A DNA stretch of 30,062 nucleotides from a virus, in IMG/VR virus record IMGVR_UViG_3300025874_000057, positions 1-30,062 of that record. One strand, given 5' to 3'. Positions 16,861-24,049 of this stretch are shown here, piece after piece. The position numbers and the translations under genes are program-made. A model generated the notes under the pieces. It was not told the origin of the DNA. It did no database searches and saw only the letters and a program-made list of their open reading frames with translations. Within the stretch, counting starts at the first letter, position 1. Every line of letters begins with the position of its first letter.

Positions 16861-17013
16861 ATGACTAAAAGACAGAAGAGTATAGCTATAGAGATGGGTA
16901 AGTTAGAGGATGATTACAATAATCACTTCTTATCTCATTTTGGATTTCATGATGAACAGAGATCTGATCATTATAGTTTCTGGAAGTATTACCAAGAGGA
17001 GCAGAGCATATGA
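16861..17013 (+). CDS. Small early protein, 50 aa
   Basis: First frame after the dyad region: ATG at 16861, 50 codons, ending in an ATGA overlap with the next gene. Charged and His-rich (HFLSHFGFHDEQRSDH), no recognised motif. It begins a run of very small genes with mutual overlaps that leads to the RusA gene, which is typical of early phage operons. Confidence 0.55.
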   Translation: MTKRQKSIAIEMGKLEDDYNNHFLSHFGFHDEQRSDHYSFWKYYQEEQSI

Positions 17014-17150
17014 CAATGAGAGAAGCACAGACTCTAGCAGTTAGCCTTAATGATAAGGGATATACTGCTTGGGCAGTTCAAGGCTTTAGCGTTAAGCTAA
17101 TGATCGGTGGAGTATTATATGAAATAAAAGAATCAGATGAGAGATCCTAA
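17010..17150 (+). CDS. Small early protein, 46 aa
   Basis: 46 codons, sharing ATGA with the previous gene and overlapping the next by 14 bases. The sequence (LNDKGYTAWAVQGFSVKLMI) looks like a small alpha/beta domain. No family recognised. The overlaps argue that it is translated. Confidence 0.55.
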   Translation: MTMREAQTLAVSLNDKGYTAWAVQGFSVKLMIGGVLYEIKESDERS

Positions 17151-17310
17151 CATTGATAGATATCTTCATAAGATGGCTATGTTATATCAGAACTTAGGTT
17201 TAGAATCAACTCCTGAACAGAGGTTATATGCTAAGGAAGAAGAGAGAAGATACTTGGGTAGGATAGCAGAGATTGATTGTGAGTATGCTCAGAGATTAGG
17301 ATATGACTGA
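17137..17310 (+). CDS. Small early protein, 57 aa
   Basis: 57 codons of helical, charged sequence (MRDPNIDRYLHKMAMLY, then EEERRYLGRIAEIDCEY), overlapping both neighbours. It has no recognised motif. It lies directly before and overlaps RusA by 8 bases, so it belongs to the same transcript. Confidence 0.55.
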   Translation: MRDPNIDRYLHKMAMLYQNLGLESTPEQRLYAKEEERRYLGRIAEIDCEYAQRLGYD

Positions 17311-17671
17311 TCATACTAAAATAGAGATCATACTAGGTAAGATACCTAGTCTTAATAAATTCTACTCTTCACCACATTGGACATTCAGATCCAGAGAGAA
17401 GACTAAGTGGAAGGAGATCATTACTGATCAGTTAGATTATGACTTTCAGTTTGAGTATTGTGTAATTACTGCAAAGGTCAATTATAGATATGATCTAGAT
17501 AATTGCATTATGGCTATCAAGTTCACTCAGGATGCATTGGTTGATGCAGGAATGATAGCAGATGATAATAAGAAGTTCATTAAGTCGGTCAGGATAGAAC
17601 CTGCTACCGATATTCCTAAGGATACATCAGTGATCCAGATAGAGGGAAAAATAATCAACAAATTGTTTTGA
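17303..17671 (+). CDS. rusA: RusA-like Holliday junction resolvase
   Basis: A 122-residue member of the RusA endonuclease family, which cuts four-way DNA junctions formed during replication or recombination and so frees DNA for packaging. The core motif is present: YRYDLDNCIMA (D64, D66, N67), QDALVDAG (D77) and IADDNKKF (D87, D88), supplying the metal-binding acidic residues. The length is normal for the family (about 120). It ends a chain of overlapping small genes. A 51-base AT-rich gap with a TTTG-containing leader follows. Confidence 0.88.
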   Translation: MTDHTKIEIILGKIPSLNKFYSSPHWTFRSREKTKWKEIITDQLDYDFQFEYCVITAKVNYRYDLDNCIMAIKFTQDALVDAGMIADDNKKFIKSVRIEPATDIPKDTSVIQIEGKIINKLF

Positions 17672-17722
17672 TATCTGGGATATCTTTTTTTTCTTTGAGA
17701 AATCAAATTTAAAAAGAGAGAT

Positions 17723-17851
17723 ATGGAAAGAGAGAATTTTTATCAGATCATTGATGATCTAGAAGCATTCGCAGAAAAGATAGGAAGCGAGTGGATGAAG
17801 GAAAGACTAGCGATGCTAGAGGTACACATTATTAATCAATCAACTAAATAA
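17723..17851 (+). CDS. Small helical protein, 42 aa, before SSB-like gene
   Basis: An ATG preceded by AAAAAGAGAGAT, a leader sequence shared by several genes here, opens a 42-codon frame ending two bases before the SSB-like gene. The product is acidic and helical (FYQIIDDLEAFAEKIGSEW). No known family. The shared leader and close spacing support a real gene that heads the SSB-like transcript. Confidence 0.55.
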   Translation: MERENFYQIIDDLEAFAEKIGSEWMKERLAMLEVHIINQSTK

Positions 17852-17853
17852 TC

Positions 17854-18369
17854 ATGAAGAAAGGAAAAGTTGTAGCGGTAAATCCGCAAGGGGAGTATCA
17901 GTTAAAAGATGGAAGAACTTTGTATAAGTTCGTTTTAACATTTGATAATGGAGATACAGGAGAATACTCTTCAGTTAAGCCAGATCAGAATAAGTTCGTA
18001 GTAGGTCAGGAAGCGGAGTATGAATTGAATGCTACGCAGTATGGTAATCGCATCAAGCCTGTTTACTCACAAGGTGGAGGATTCTCAGGTGGTGGATATT
18101 CTGGAGGTAGTTACTCTTCAGGAGGAGACACTAAGCAGAAGATGATTGTAAAACAATCCTGCCTTAAAGCAGCAGTTGATCTCTTAAAAGATAAAGGTGC
18201 TAAGAGTACAGATGTTCTAAAGATAGCAGATTCATTTGTTGCTTGGGTATTGGAAGAAGATAAGAAGGAGACTTCATATGATAATCACTTCTCTTCCAGA
18301 GAGGAGAAGATAGAGGTAGCGAATGCTATCGTAAACGGACAAGCAGCAGATGATGATTTACCATTCTAG
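17854..18369 (+). CDS. Single-stranded DNA-binding-like protein
   Basis: A 171-residue protein with an OB-fold-like N-terminus (about 1-68, KGKVVAVNPQGEYQL to NATQYGNRIKPVY), a Gly/Ser-rich linker (about 73-93), a helical domain (about 95-135, CLKAAVDLLKDKGAKS) and an acidic C-terminus ending DDDLPF. That tip is the classic SSB tail used to recruit replication and repair proteins. The helical domain between linker and tail is not part of bacterial SSB, so this is a phage-type variant. It is followed by a strong terminator and lies just before the replicative ATPase gene. The role is well supported by architecture, less so by sequence identity. Confidence 0.72.
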   Translation: MKKGKVVAVNPQGEYQLKDGRTLYKFVLTFDNGDTGEYSSVKPDQNKFVVGQEAEYELNATQYGNRIKPVYSQGGGFSGGGYSGGSYSSGGDTKQKMIVKQSCLKAAVDLLKDKGAKSTDVLKIADSFVAWVLEEDKKETSYDNHFSSREEKIEVANAIVNGQAADDDLPF

Positions 18370-18391
18370 TTGATTGATTGTGTTAGGTAGA

Positions 18392-18420
18392 GAGGGGTAG
18401 AAATACTCCTCTTTTTTTTT
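18392..18420 (+). terminator. Intrinsic terminator after SSB-like gene
   Basis: An eight-pair stem GAGGGGTA/TACTCCTC (one G-T pair) closed by a GAAA tetraloop and followed by nine Ts. It separates the SSB-like unit from the helicase gene. A small CTCAG-GAT-CTGAG dyad (18421-18433) lies directly after it, then an AT-rich leader to the ATG at 18463. Confidence 0.88.
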
Positions 18421-18462
18421 CTCAGGATCTGAGATATTAAAAATGTTTGTTAAATTAGAGGG

Positions 18463-19386
18463 ATGATACATAAACACATAATTCAATCAAATAAGACTCT
18501 TCGCTATCTTGAGAGAGCGAGGGAGGGAAAGATATCAGAGGCATCAAGATTTGGAGTAGGAGAGATAGATGATCATTTAAGATTCAAGAAAGGAAACTTT
18601 ATAGTAGTAACAGGACACGCTAATGTTGGAAAGACTCACACGATGACTTATCTCCAATTACTACACACCTTAGAGAATGGAACGAAGTGGCTTATCTACT
18701 CCTCAGAGAATGAGGTTCAATCACTCCAGAGAAAGCTAATTGAATTCCTAGCAGGGAAGCCAATCAATCAGATAGATGAACAGACCTTCTGGAGACACCA
18801 TAGCTTTGTGGAGGGACATTGGGCATTCCTAGATAGTGAGTTGATCGTTGATGCTTTTGAATTGTTAGATATCGCAAAGGAGGTCTATGATGCTTGGGAG
18901 TTTCAGGGAATGATGATAGATCCTTATAACTCGCTAACGATTAAGAAGGAGTATCTCAAAGGGGTTTCTACTCATGAATATCATTATGAGGTAACAAGCC
19001 ATATCAGAAAGTTCTGCAAGGAATTTGGAATTACTACGATCCTGAATACGCATCCTGCTACTCAAGCATTAAGACAGGTTCATAGAGGATCTCACGAATA
19101 TGCTAATCACACGATGCCTCCTATGGCGAGTGATGTTGAAGGAGGGGGTAAATTCGTAAATCGCAGCGATGAATTCTTTGTGATTCATAGGTACACGCAG
19201 CATCCAACAGATTGGATCTTCACAGATATTCATGTGAGGAAGGTGAAGGAGTTAGAATCTGGAGGTAGACCTACTCCATTAGATTTCCCTATCAGGATGG
19301 AATCTACACAGGGGAATTGTGGATTCAGAATTAATGGAATAAATTTGGTAACTAAACAAAGGGAAATAGATGGATCTCCATTTTGA
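18463..19386 (+). CDS. RecA/DnaB-fold ATPase, probable replicative helicase
   Basis: A 307-residue P-loop ATPase. Walker A is GHANVGKTHT (about 51-60), the Walker B is GMMIDPYNSL (about 149-158), and ILNTHPATQ (near 193-201) fits the sensor/H motif region of the DnaB/RecA fold. It is shorter than DnaB and lacks the primase-interacting N-terminal domain, as in several phage helicases or RepA/KaiC-like ATPases. No primase or polymerase gene is visible, so it probably cooperates with host enzymes. It overlaps the next gene by 17 bases. A RecA-like recombinase is the main alternative. Confidence 0.75.
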   Translation: MIHKHIIQSNKTLRYLERAREGKISEASRFGVGEIDDHLRFKKGNFIVVTGHANVGKTHTMTYLQLLHTLENGTKWLIYSSENEVQSLQRKLIEFLAGKPINQIDEQTFWRHHSFVEGHWAFLDSELIVDAFELLDIAKEVYDAWEFQGMMIDPYNSLTIKKEYLKGVSTHEYHYEVTSHIRKFCKEFGITTILNTHPATQALRQVHRGSHEYANHTMPPMASDVEGGGKFVNRSDEFFVIHRYTQHPTDWIFTDIHVRKVKELESGGRPTPLDFPIRMESTQGNCGFRINGINLVTKQREIDGSPF

Positions 19387-19684
19387 GGGTAATAGGCTAT
19401 ACTATATGGAAAAGGAGGCAGAGTTATTTAGGGCTTTAGACCACCTGAGCAAAGAGTTGAGTGATCAGAAGACTATGACTAAGGAAGATATGTGGGAGGT
19501 ATTCCATATACTTGCTGATTCAGCAGCAGTCTATAGACACATCACAGATTACTTTAATACTCTAGATAAGTTGATCCTAGATGCTAGGATTGAGAATGGG
19601 AAATTAAAGCAGGAGATGTATGATATAAAGAAAGAAAATCATAGATTAAGTGAGATGTTAAATAGAGAGATGGATGGATTTTAA
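19370..19684 (+). CDS. Coiled-coil protein, 104 aa
   Basis: A charged helical protein with a heptad-like C-terminal half (ARIENGKLKQEMYDIKKENH, about 70-95). It overlaps the helicase gene by 17 bases and the next gene by 11. No family recognised. Position suggests a replication accessory or dimerisation factor, but that is only inference. Confidence 0.6.
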   Translation: MDLHFEGNRLYYMEKEAELFRALDHLSKELSDQKTMTKEDMWEVFHILADSAAVYRHITDYFNTLDKLILDARIENGKLKQEMYDIKKENHRLSEMLNREMDGF

Positions 19685-19904
19685 GAGAAAGATGAATAAT
19701 GGTCAGAGGTTTGAGATCAATGGGATGGAGTTCATATGCATAGAGACTCATGCCTATTTTCAAACGAGACTAGATGGAGAAGAATCAGATATTGATGTAG
19801 GATGTAGCTATTATATAGTAAGGAATACATCAACAGGGAAATTACATAGAATACCATTTCAGAAAATAATAGAAAAAGAAAAAGAGATAACATGGAAGAT
19901 TTAA
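19674..19904 (+). CDS. Hypothetical protein, 76 aa
   Basis: A small basic beta-rich protein (GQRFEINGMEFICIETHAYF, then SYYIVRNTSTGKLHRIPF) ending in a Lys/Glu-rich tail. No known family. Overlaps on both sides (11 and 13 bases) place it in the replication transcript, between the coiled-coil gene and the DnaA-like gene. Confidence 0.6.
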   Translation: MDFKRKMNNGQRFEINGMEFICIETHAYFQTRLDGEESDIDVGCSYYIVRNTSTGKLHRIPFQKIIEKEKEITWKI

Positions 19905-20341
19905 GCACATTGATGAGAGATTACTATGATGAGATATGCATCATACCTAATAACACCAGAGAAACTGAACAAGTGTTCGCTAGATCCGCTATGATGGTAG
20001 CGATGAGAAAGTATATGACCTTGATGCAGATTGGTAGAATCTTTGATAAGAATCACGCTACAATACATCACGCAGTGAAGAATCATGAGATGAATCATGA
20101 TTGGAGTGAGTTGTATAGATACTACTATTCTACTGCCGTACAGATGCTTCTAGATTGCCCTATTGAGAACATCAAAAGCGACAATAGACTTCAGGCTCAG
20201 TTCACTAGACAGAAGATGAGAATTGTAGAACTAGAGTATGAGGTTCAGAAATTAACATTGAAGTGTCAAGAATTAAATGATAATTGCAGTATATTACGCA
20301 AACAGAATAAAAACTTTAAGCAGTTGATAGATGCAAATTGA
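19892..20341 (+). CDS. DnaA domain IV-like DNA-binding protein
   Basis: Residues about 28-70 read as the C-terminal DNA-binding domain of the initiator DnaA: a helix (ARSAMMVAMRKYMTL), the IGRIFDKNHATIHHAVKNHE motif that corresponds to the DnaA box-reading helix-turn-helix, but no ATPase domain. The rest (about 110-149) is a coiled coil (RIVELEYEVQKLTLKCQ). Such stand-alone domains could bind an origin or compete with host DnaA. It lies two genes after the ATPase and before a sigma factor. DNA binding is well supported, the precise job is not. Confidence 0.72.
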   Translation: MEDLSTLMRDYYDEICIIPNNTRETEQVFARSAMMVAMRKYMTLMQIGRIFDKNHATIHHAVKNHEMNHDWSELYRYYYSTAVQMLLDCPIENIKSDNRLQAQFTRQKMRIVELEYEVQKLTLKCQELNDNCSILRKQNKNFKQLIDAN

Positions 20342-20474
20342 ATTTAGCCCTATTTATGGATTGATGTTTGGCTTTAATTATGCTTACTATCCTGAGATAG
20401 AAGAGCAGAAGCCTATGCACCTGATCCAGATTGCGCTAGGTTTAGTCATCGTACAAATAGCATGGGAAGAATAG
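20331..20474 (+). CDS. Small membrane protein, 47 aa
   Basis: An open frame starting 11 bases before the stop of the DnaA-like gene and ending 13 bases into the sigma factor gene. The product has aromatic-rich N-terminal sequence (FSPIYGLMFGFNYAYY) and a C-terminal hydrophobic segment (LIQIALGLVIVQIAW). It fills the only gap between the two larger genes. Function unknown. A membrane-bound host-takeover factor is possible. Confidence 0.5.
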   Translation: MQIEFSPIYGLMFGFNYAYYPEIEEQKPMHLIQIALGLVIVQIAWEE

Positions 20475-21007
20475 AAACATTCTACAGAAAGAATTTCAAG
20501 AGACTCACAGGATTTATAAAAGAATACACTGATGGATCTTATGAGATTGCATCTGATATAGTTCAGATGGTGTTTCTACGGCTATTAGAATTAGAGAGCG
20601 AAGGGAGAACCAACTTTTACGAGGAGGACTCCCTTAACTTTTTTTATGTCTATAGATCCTGTATCAATACGGCTTTCAAATATCAGAGAGCAAAGAAGAA
20701 AATCAACAAGGTATCTCTAGAGGAATTACATTTTGACTATCATGAAGATCAGCCATATCCAGAGGAGAAAGCAGCACTTGAGAAACTCATAAGCTATATG
20801 GAGGATGAGATGAAGGAACTGCATTGGTATGATGAGAAGATGATCAGGATACATATGGAGGGAACGAGTATGAATCAGATCCATAGAGAGACAGATATCG
20901 GTTTAACATCAATTAAGAATACGATTAAGAATGGCAAAGCAAAAATCCAAGAAAGACTCCAAGAAGATTGGGAAGACTTCCAAAATGGAGACTACGACAA
21001 AATCTAA
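20462..21007 (+). CDS. Sigma-70 family (ECF-like) sigma factor
   Basis: A 181-residue protein with a region 2-like N-terminus (SDIVQMVFLRLLELE, and the FFYVYRSCINTAFKYQR core helix) and a region 4-like helix-turn-helix (about 122-168: YDEKMIRIHMEGTSMNQIHR, then TSIKNTIKNGKAKI). This would replace the host sigma on RNA polymerase and direct it to phage promoters, presumably late ones. The ends match ECF length. It lies in the early region, as expected for a temporal switch. The promoter it reads cannot be named from this sequence alone. Confidence 0.75.
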   Translation: MGRIETFYRKNFKRLTGFIKEYTDGSYEIASDIVQMVFLRLLELESEGRTNFYEEDSLNFFYVYRSCINTAFKYQRAKKKINKVSLEELHFDYHEDQPYPEEKAALEKLISYMEDEMKELHWYDEKMIRIHMEGTSMNQIHRETDIGLTSIKNTIKNGKAKIQERLQEDWEDFQNGDYDKI

Positions 21008-21359
21008 GGGATTAGGAGATACTATTGAGAAGATCACAGAGGCTACAGGAATTAAAGCAGTAGTGAAAGCTATAGCAGGAGATCAGTGTGGATGTGATGA
21101 GAGAAGAGATAAACTCAATAAGATATTCCCTTATTCTAGACAACCTGAATGTTTGAATCAGGAGGAGATAGATTATCTATCTGGAGGGGTATTATCAAAG
21201 AAGACTCTTACTCATGATCAGAGAGTAAGAATCGCAGAGATACATTCTAGAGTATTTAACCACAAGTTTGATGTGCCTTGCACCTGTTCACCTAAGATCT
21301 GGATGCAATGGATTAGAGAACTTAAAGAATTGCTTGATGCAACTAAGGAAGTATCTTAA
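20985..21359 (+). CDS. Conserved phage protein of unknown function, 124 aa
   Basis: A basic N-terminus, a conserved-looking helix (KGLGDTIEKITEATGIKAVV), a DQCGCDERRDKLNKIFPY motif and a Cys pair (PCTCSP) near the end. The GLGDTIEKIT...CGCDERR pattern is frequent in Bacteroidota phages, where it has no assigned role. Metal binding is possible through the four Cys. The start at 20985 is chosen because the next in-frame ATG upstream (20931) would overlap the sigma gene by 77 bases. That longer Lys-rich start cannot be excluded. Confidence 0.65.
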   Translation: METTTKSKGLGDTIEKITEATGIKAVVKAIAGDQCGCDERRDKLNKIFPYSRQPECLNQEEIDYLSGGVLSKKTLTHDQRVRIAEIHSRVFNHKFDVPCTCSPKIWMQWIRELKELLDATKEVS

Positions 21360-21867
21360 AGAAGGGAGAAAACTTAGTGATGATAGAACCGCCATTTGCG
21401 TTGATGTAGGCAAATCAGGAGAAGCGTTATTTAAGGAACTTACAGGAGCGCACAAATCTAGCCTAGCTGATGATAAGAAGCACATAGACTTCTATTGGGG
21501 AGATATGAAGGTAGATGTCAAAGGATTGAAGAAGATGCATCATTCTGGATATATCCTTCTGGAGTTTATCAATGTCTGGGGAGGTCATGGATGGTGTAGT
21601 AGAAAGAGCAAGGCTGAGTATATAGCTTTTCAGTTTCCAGATGCCTTCTATATATTCAGGAAGAATCACTTGAGGAGGAGAGCATTGGATTTATGTGAGG
21701 AGTTTGATAGATCTAAGATCCTGAGGAAGAATTGGATTCCATATCAGGAAGCGATGTATAAGTGGGTAGGTAGATATAATGCTCAGGATGTGTTCACTTA
21801 TCTAAAGATGGAAGATGTAGAGGATCTGATCTTTGAGATCCTACCATATAAAATAGTAGAGAAATGA
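21337..21867 (+). CDS. PD-(D/E)XK-type nuclease-like protein
   Basis: The frame is open from 21268 but its first 23 codons only shadow the upstream gene, so the ATG at 21337 is preferred (176 aa). Core residues fit a PD-(D/E)XK fold: Glu in KSGEALFKEL (E29), Asp in HIDFYWGD (D51), and the catalytic pair in KVDVKGLK (D60, K62), followed by a strand (GYILLEFINVWGG). Such proteins are resolvases, packaging or recombination nucleases. The Trp- and Arg-rich second half (about 110-170) could bind DNA. Exact subfamily not recognised. Confidence 0.62.
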   Translation: MQLRKYLKEGRKLSDDRTAICVDVGKSGEALFKELTGAHKSSLADDKKHIDFYWGDMKVDVKGLKKMHHSGYILLEFINVWGGHGWCSRKSKAEYIAFQFPDAFYIFRKNHLRRRALDLCEEFDRSKILRKNWIPYQEAMYKWVGRYNAQDVFTYLKMEDVEDLIFEILPYKIVEK

Positions 21868-21989
21868 TATTAGTATTATTTGGAATAGGATTGGGGATAG
21901 CCCTGAATCAAGTTAGGTCATTACAGAAGAGAGTTGATGATCTAGAGGAGTTCATTGGAGAAACTTTTTTTAAGGATGATAGTGAGTAA
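21864..21989 (+). CDS. Small membrane protein, 41 aa
   Basis: Starts in an ATGA overlap with the nuclease gene. The N-terminal hydrophobic stretch (MILVLFGIGLGIALNQV) precedes a short amphipathic helix (RSLQKRVDDLEEFIGETFF). No family recognised. The overlap supports translation. Confidence 0.55.
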   Translation: MILVLFGIGLGIALNQVRSLQKRVDDLEEFIGETFFKDDSE

Positions 21990-22035
21990 TTAAAAATCTT
22001 TGTTTATATTTATCTCATCATTTAAAAATAGAGAG

Positions 22036-22161
22036 ATGAAAAAGATTGATTGGAACAAAGTAGCAGTAGTCGCATTCTTGCAGACTATGGTTATTCTAGG
22101 AATGATTGCTATGATAGCAGTATATGAATTAGTAGAAATCTTAACCTGTTACTCATGTTGA
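22036..22161 (+). CDS. Small membrane protein, 41 aa
   Basis: An ATG preceded by the shared AAATAGAGAG leader opens a frame for MKKIDWNKVAVVAFLQTM followed by one transmembrane helix (VILGMIAMIAVYEL) and a Cys pair at the end. It overlaps the exonuclease gene by 7 bases. The 46-base gap upstream contains an ATCTTTG motif resembling other leaders here but no complete promoter. Confidence 0.55.
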   Translation: MKKIDWNKVAVVAFLQTMVILGMIAMIAVYELVEILTCYSC

Positions 22162-22928
22162 TGCTAGATGGAGTTGATTATGATCAGGATTGGCTGATTG
22201 ATAAAGCGAGAGGTGATGAGTTCTATTATGGAACATTAAACAAATTAGCATTATCCTCTTCAAGTTGTAAGATGCTTCTGGATAGTCCTAAGACATTCTA
22301 TAATGTTCAGAAGTATGGATCTTCAGAGTCAAGTCCTGCTCTGTTAATGGGGAGAATCATTCATGTGATGATCCTAGAGCCTGAGAACTTTGATGATATC
22401 TTTGAGGTAGTAGATGTTGCTTCTAAGAATACTAAAGCCTTTAAAGAGGCTCAATTAGATAATCCTAAGACTTGTATCACGAGAAAGGATAAGGAGGCAG
22501 GAGAGCGTATGGCTGATGCCTTTAATAGGAATGAATTAGCCTTGAGTTATCTATCAGGATCTGAATGCGAAGTACCTATGATTGATAATGTAGGAGGATT
22601 CCCATTTAGAGGGAAGGCAGATATCCAGAGAGGAGGAGAGATCATTGATGTGAAGACAACCACAGATCTTAAAGCCTTCAGGTATTCAGCAGATAAATAT
22701 GGATATGATCTTCAATGTTATATCTACTGCAATCTATTCAAGACTTCATATAAGGATTTCACATTCATAGTTCTGGATAAGGCATCTACTGATATAGGAA
22801 TCTATGATGTATCAGAGGAGTTCTACAAGAGAGGAGAAGCGAAGTTCAACAGAGCGATCTCTTTGTATAGAGACTTCTTTGTCAGAGGTCAGGATCTAGA
22901 TACTTATACAATTACAGGAACATTATGA
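22155..22928 (+). CDS. PD-(D/E)XK exonuclease, RecE/DUF3799-like
   Basis: A 257-residue nuclease of the type seen in phage recombination systems. It has a small N-terminal domain, the family motif LLMGRIIHVMILEP (H70), and the catalytic core FRGKADI (D156) and EIIDVKTTTD (D165, K167), followed by YDLQCYIYC (Gln motif, about 184-192). In other phages it chews 5' ends to make 3' overhangs for a partner annealase. No recombinase partner of the RecT type is visible here. An in-frame ATG at 22161 is an equally good start. It overlaps the methyltransferase gene by 4 bases. Confidence 0.8.
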   Translation: MLMLDGVDYDQDWLIDKARGDEFYYGTLNKLALSSSSCKMLLDSPKTFYNVQKYGSSESSPALLMGRIIHVMILEPENFDDIFEVVDVASKNTKAFKEAQLDNPKTCITRKDKEAGERMADAFNRNELALSYLSGSECEVPMIDNVGGFPFRGKADIQRGGEIIDVKTTTDLKAFRYSADKYGYDLQCYIYCNLFKTSYKDFTFIVLDKASTDIGIYDVSEEFYKRGEAKFNRAISLYRDFFVRGQDLDTYTITGTL

Positions 22929-24049
22929 AAAAGATTAATCAATTAGATCTGTTCTCAGGTATAGGTGGTTTTCACTTAGGCTTTGAAAAAGCAGGATATA
23001 AAGTAAAGAGCTACTTCTCGGAAGTAGATAAACACGCAATAGCAGTATACAAACATAAATTTAAAGACTCAGAATATGTCGGATCAGTTACAGATGTTCG
23101 GGGAGAAGACCTCCCAAGCATTGACCTTATCACCTTTGGAAGTCCTTGTCAAGATTTCAGCCTTGCTGGAAAGCGTAAAGGAATGGGAGGGGAACGCTCA
23201 AGCCTTATCCTTGAAGCCATTCGCCTCATTGGGGAATGCAGACCAAGAGTATTTATATGGGAAAATGTTAAAGGAACTTTCAGCTCCAACTCTGGCGAAG
23301 ATTTTGCGGCAATCCTCCAAGCGTTTGCCCACATTGGGGATTATAGACTTGAATGGCAACTGCTTAATACATCGTGGTTTCTACCCCAAAACCGAGAGCG
23401 GATATACCTTGTCGGATATTCTACAAACACCAAGCGAAATTGGAGAGGAGTTTTTCCTATCGGAGGGAGCAATAGAGAAGATAATGGTAAACGGATTGAA
23501 GTAGTAGGCAATAGAGGGACAGGTGGTCAGCAAGGTTTGATATACGGAGATGAAGGTATTAGTCCAGCTTTAAATGCTTGTGGATATAAAGATCCTACTA
23601 AAGTTAGAATCACCGACAAGAGGGGGAATGAGCGTGATGCCGACAAAGCATCTACACTTGTAGCTGGATATTACAAATTGCCTAGCGATGGTGATTATAT
23701 CAAAGTAAAGTCAGCAACAAAACAAGGCTACGAGGTAGCAGAGGAAGGAGACGCTATAAATCTCACTGCTATTAACTCAAAAACAAGAAAAGGAAGGGTA
23801 GGTAAACAGAAAGCACAAACGCTTGATACATTATGTGAACAAGCAGTAATTAAAGACCGCATCCGTAGACTAACCCCTATTGAATGTGAAAGGCTACAAG
23901 GCTTTCCAGATAACCATACCGAGTACGGGATCTACGATGGGGAGGTAAAGAAGATGAGCAACACCCAACGCTACAAGCAATGTGGCAACGCAGTTACTAC
24001 TGATGTTGTACAGGCTATTGCTGAGAAAATAAAGCCATTATTTAGATGA
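22925..24049 (+). CDS. DNA (cytosine-5) methyltransferase
   Basis: A 374-residue C5 methyltransferase with all core motifs: SAM-binding LDLFSGIGGFHLGF (about 7-20), the catalytic Cys in GSPCQDFS (C75), ENVK (113-116), QNRERIYLVG (155-164), a variable target-recognition stretch (about 170-330), and the closing motif RLTPIECERLQGFPD and GNAV. It adds a methyl to cytosine in a specific site, probably protecting phage DNA from host restriction. No partner restriction enzyme is present. Remarkably, codons 51-193, which include the catalytic motifs, also carry a 142-codon frame in another register (separate entry). Confidence 0.92.
   Translation: MKKINQLDLFSGIGGFHLGFEKAGYKVKSYFSEVDKHAIAVYKHKFKDSEYVGSVTDVRGEDLPSIDLITFGSPCQDFSLAGKRKGMGGERSSLILEAIRLIGECRPRVFIWENVKGTFSSNSGEDFAAILQAFAHIGDYRLEWQLLNTSWFLPQNRERIYLVGYSTNTKRNWRGVFPIGGSNREDNGKRIEVVGNRGTGGQQGLIYGDEGISPALNACGYKDPTKVRITDKRGNERDADKASTLVAGYYKLPSDGDYIKVKSATKQGYEVAEEGDAINLTAINSKTRKGRVGKQKAQTLDTLCEQAVIKDRIRRLTPIECERLQGFPDNHTEYGIYDGEVKKMSNTQRYKQCGNAVTTDVVQAIAEKIKPLFR
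23076..23504 (+). CDS. Candidate overlapping gene nested in methyltransferase gene, 142 aa
   Basis: A same-strand frame (+1 relative to the methyltransferase) with ATG at 23076 and 142 codons to a TAG. The product is not low-complexity: it opens MSDQLQMFGEKTSQALTLSP, has a basic helical middle (KMLKELSAPTLAKILRQSS), a LPTLGIIDLNGNC phrase, and ends with SGYTLSDILQTPSEIGEEFF and LSEGAIEKI. The LSDIL...FLSE pattern recalls proteins I have seen encoded with phage cytosine methyltransferases, where it is unassigned. Only this locus and the tail chaperone show a long same-strand second frame inside another gene in this genome. Whether it is translated cannot be shown here. Confidence 0.5.
   Translation: MSDQLQMFGEKTSQALTLSPLEVLVKISALLESVKEWEGNAQALSLKPFASLGNADQEYLYGKMLKELSAPTLAKILRQSSKRLPTLGIIDLNGNCLIHRGFYPKTESGYTLSDILQTPSEIGEEFFLSEGAIEKIMVNGLK

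Noticed and set aside
21268-21336. Longer start for the nuclease-like protein
   Set aside because: The first 23 codons only re-read the upstream conserved gene in another frame. The ATG at 21337 gives a better N-terminus.
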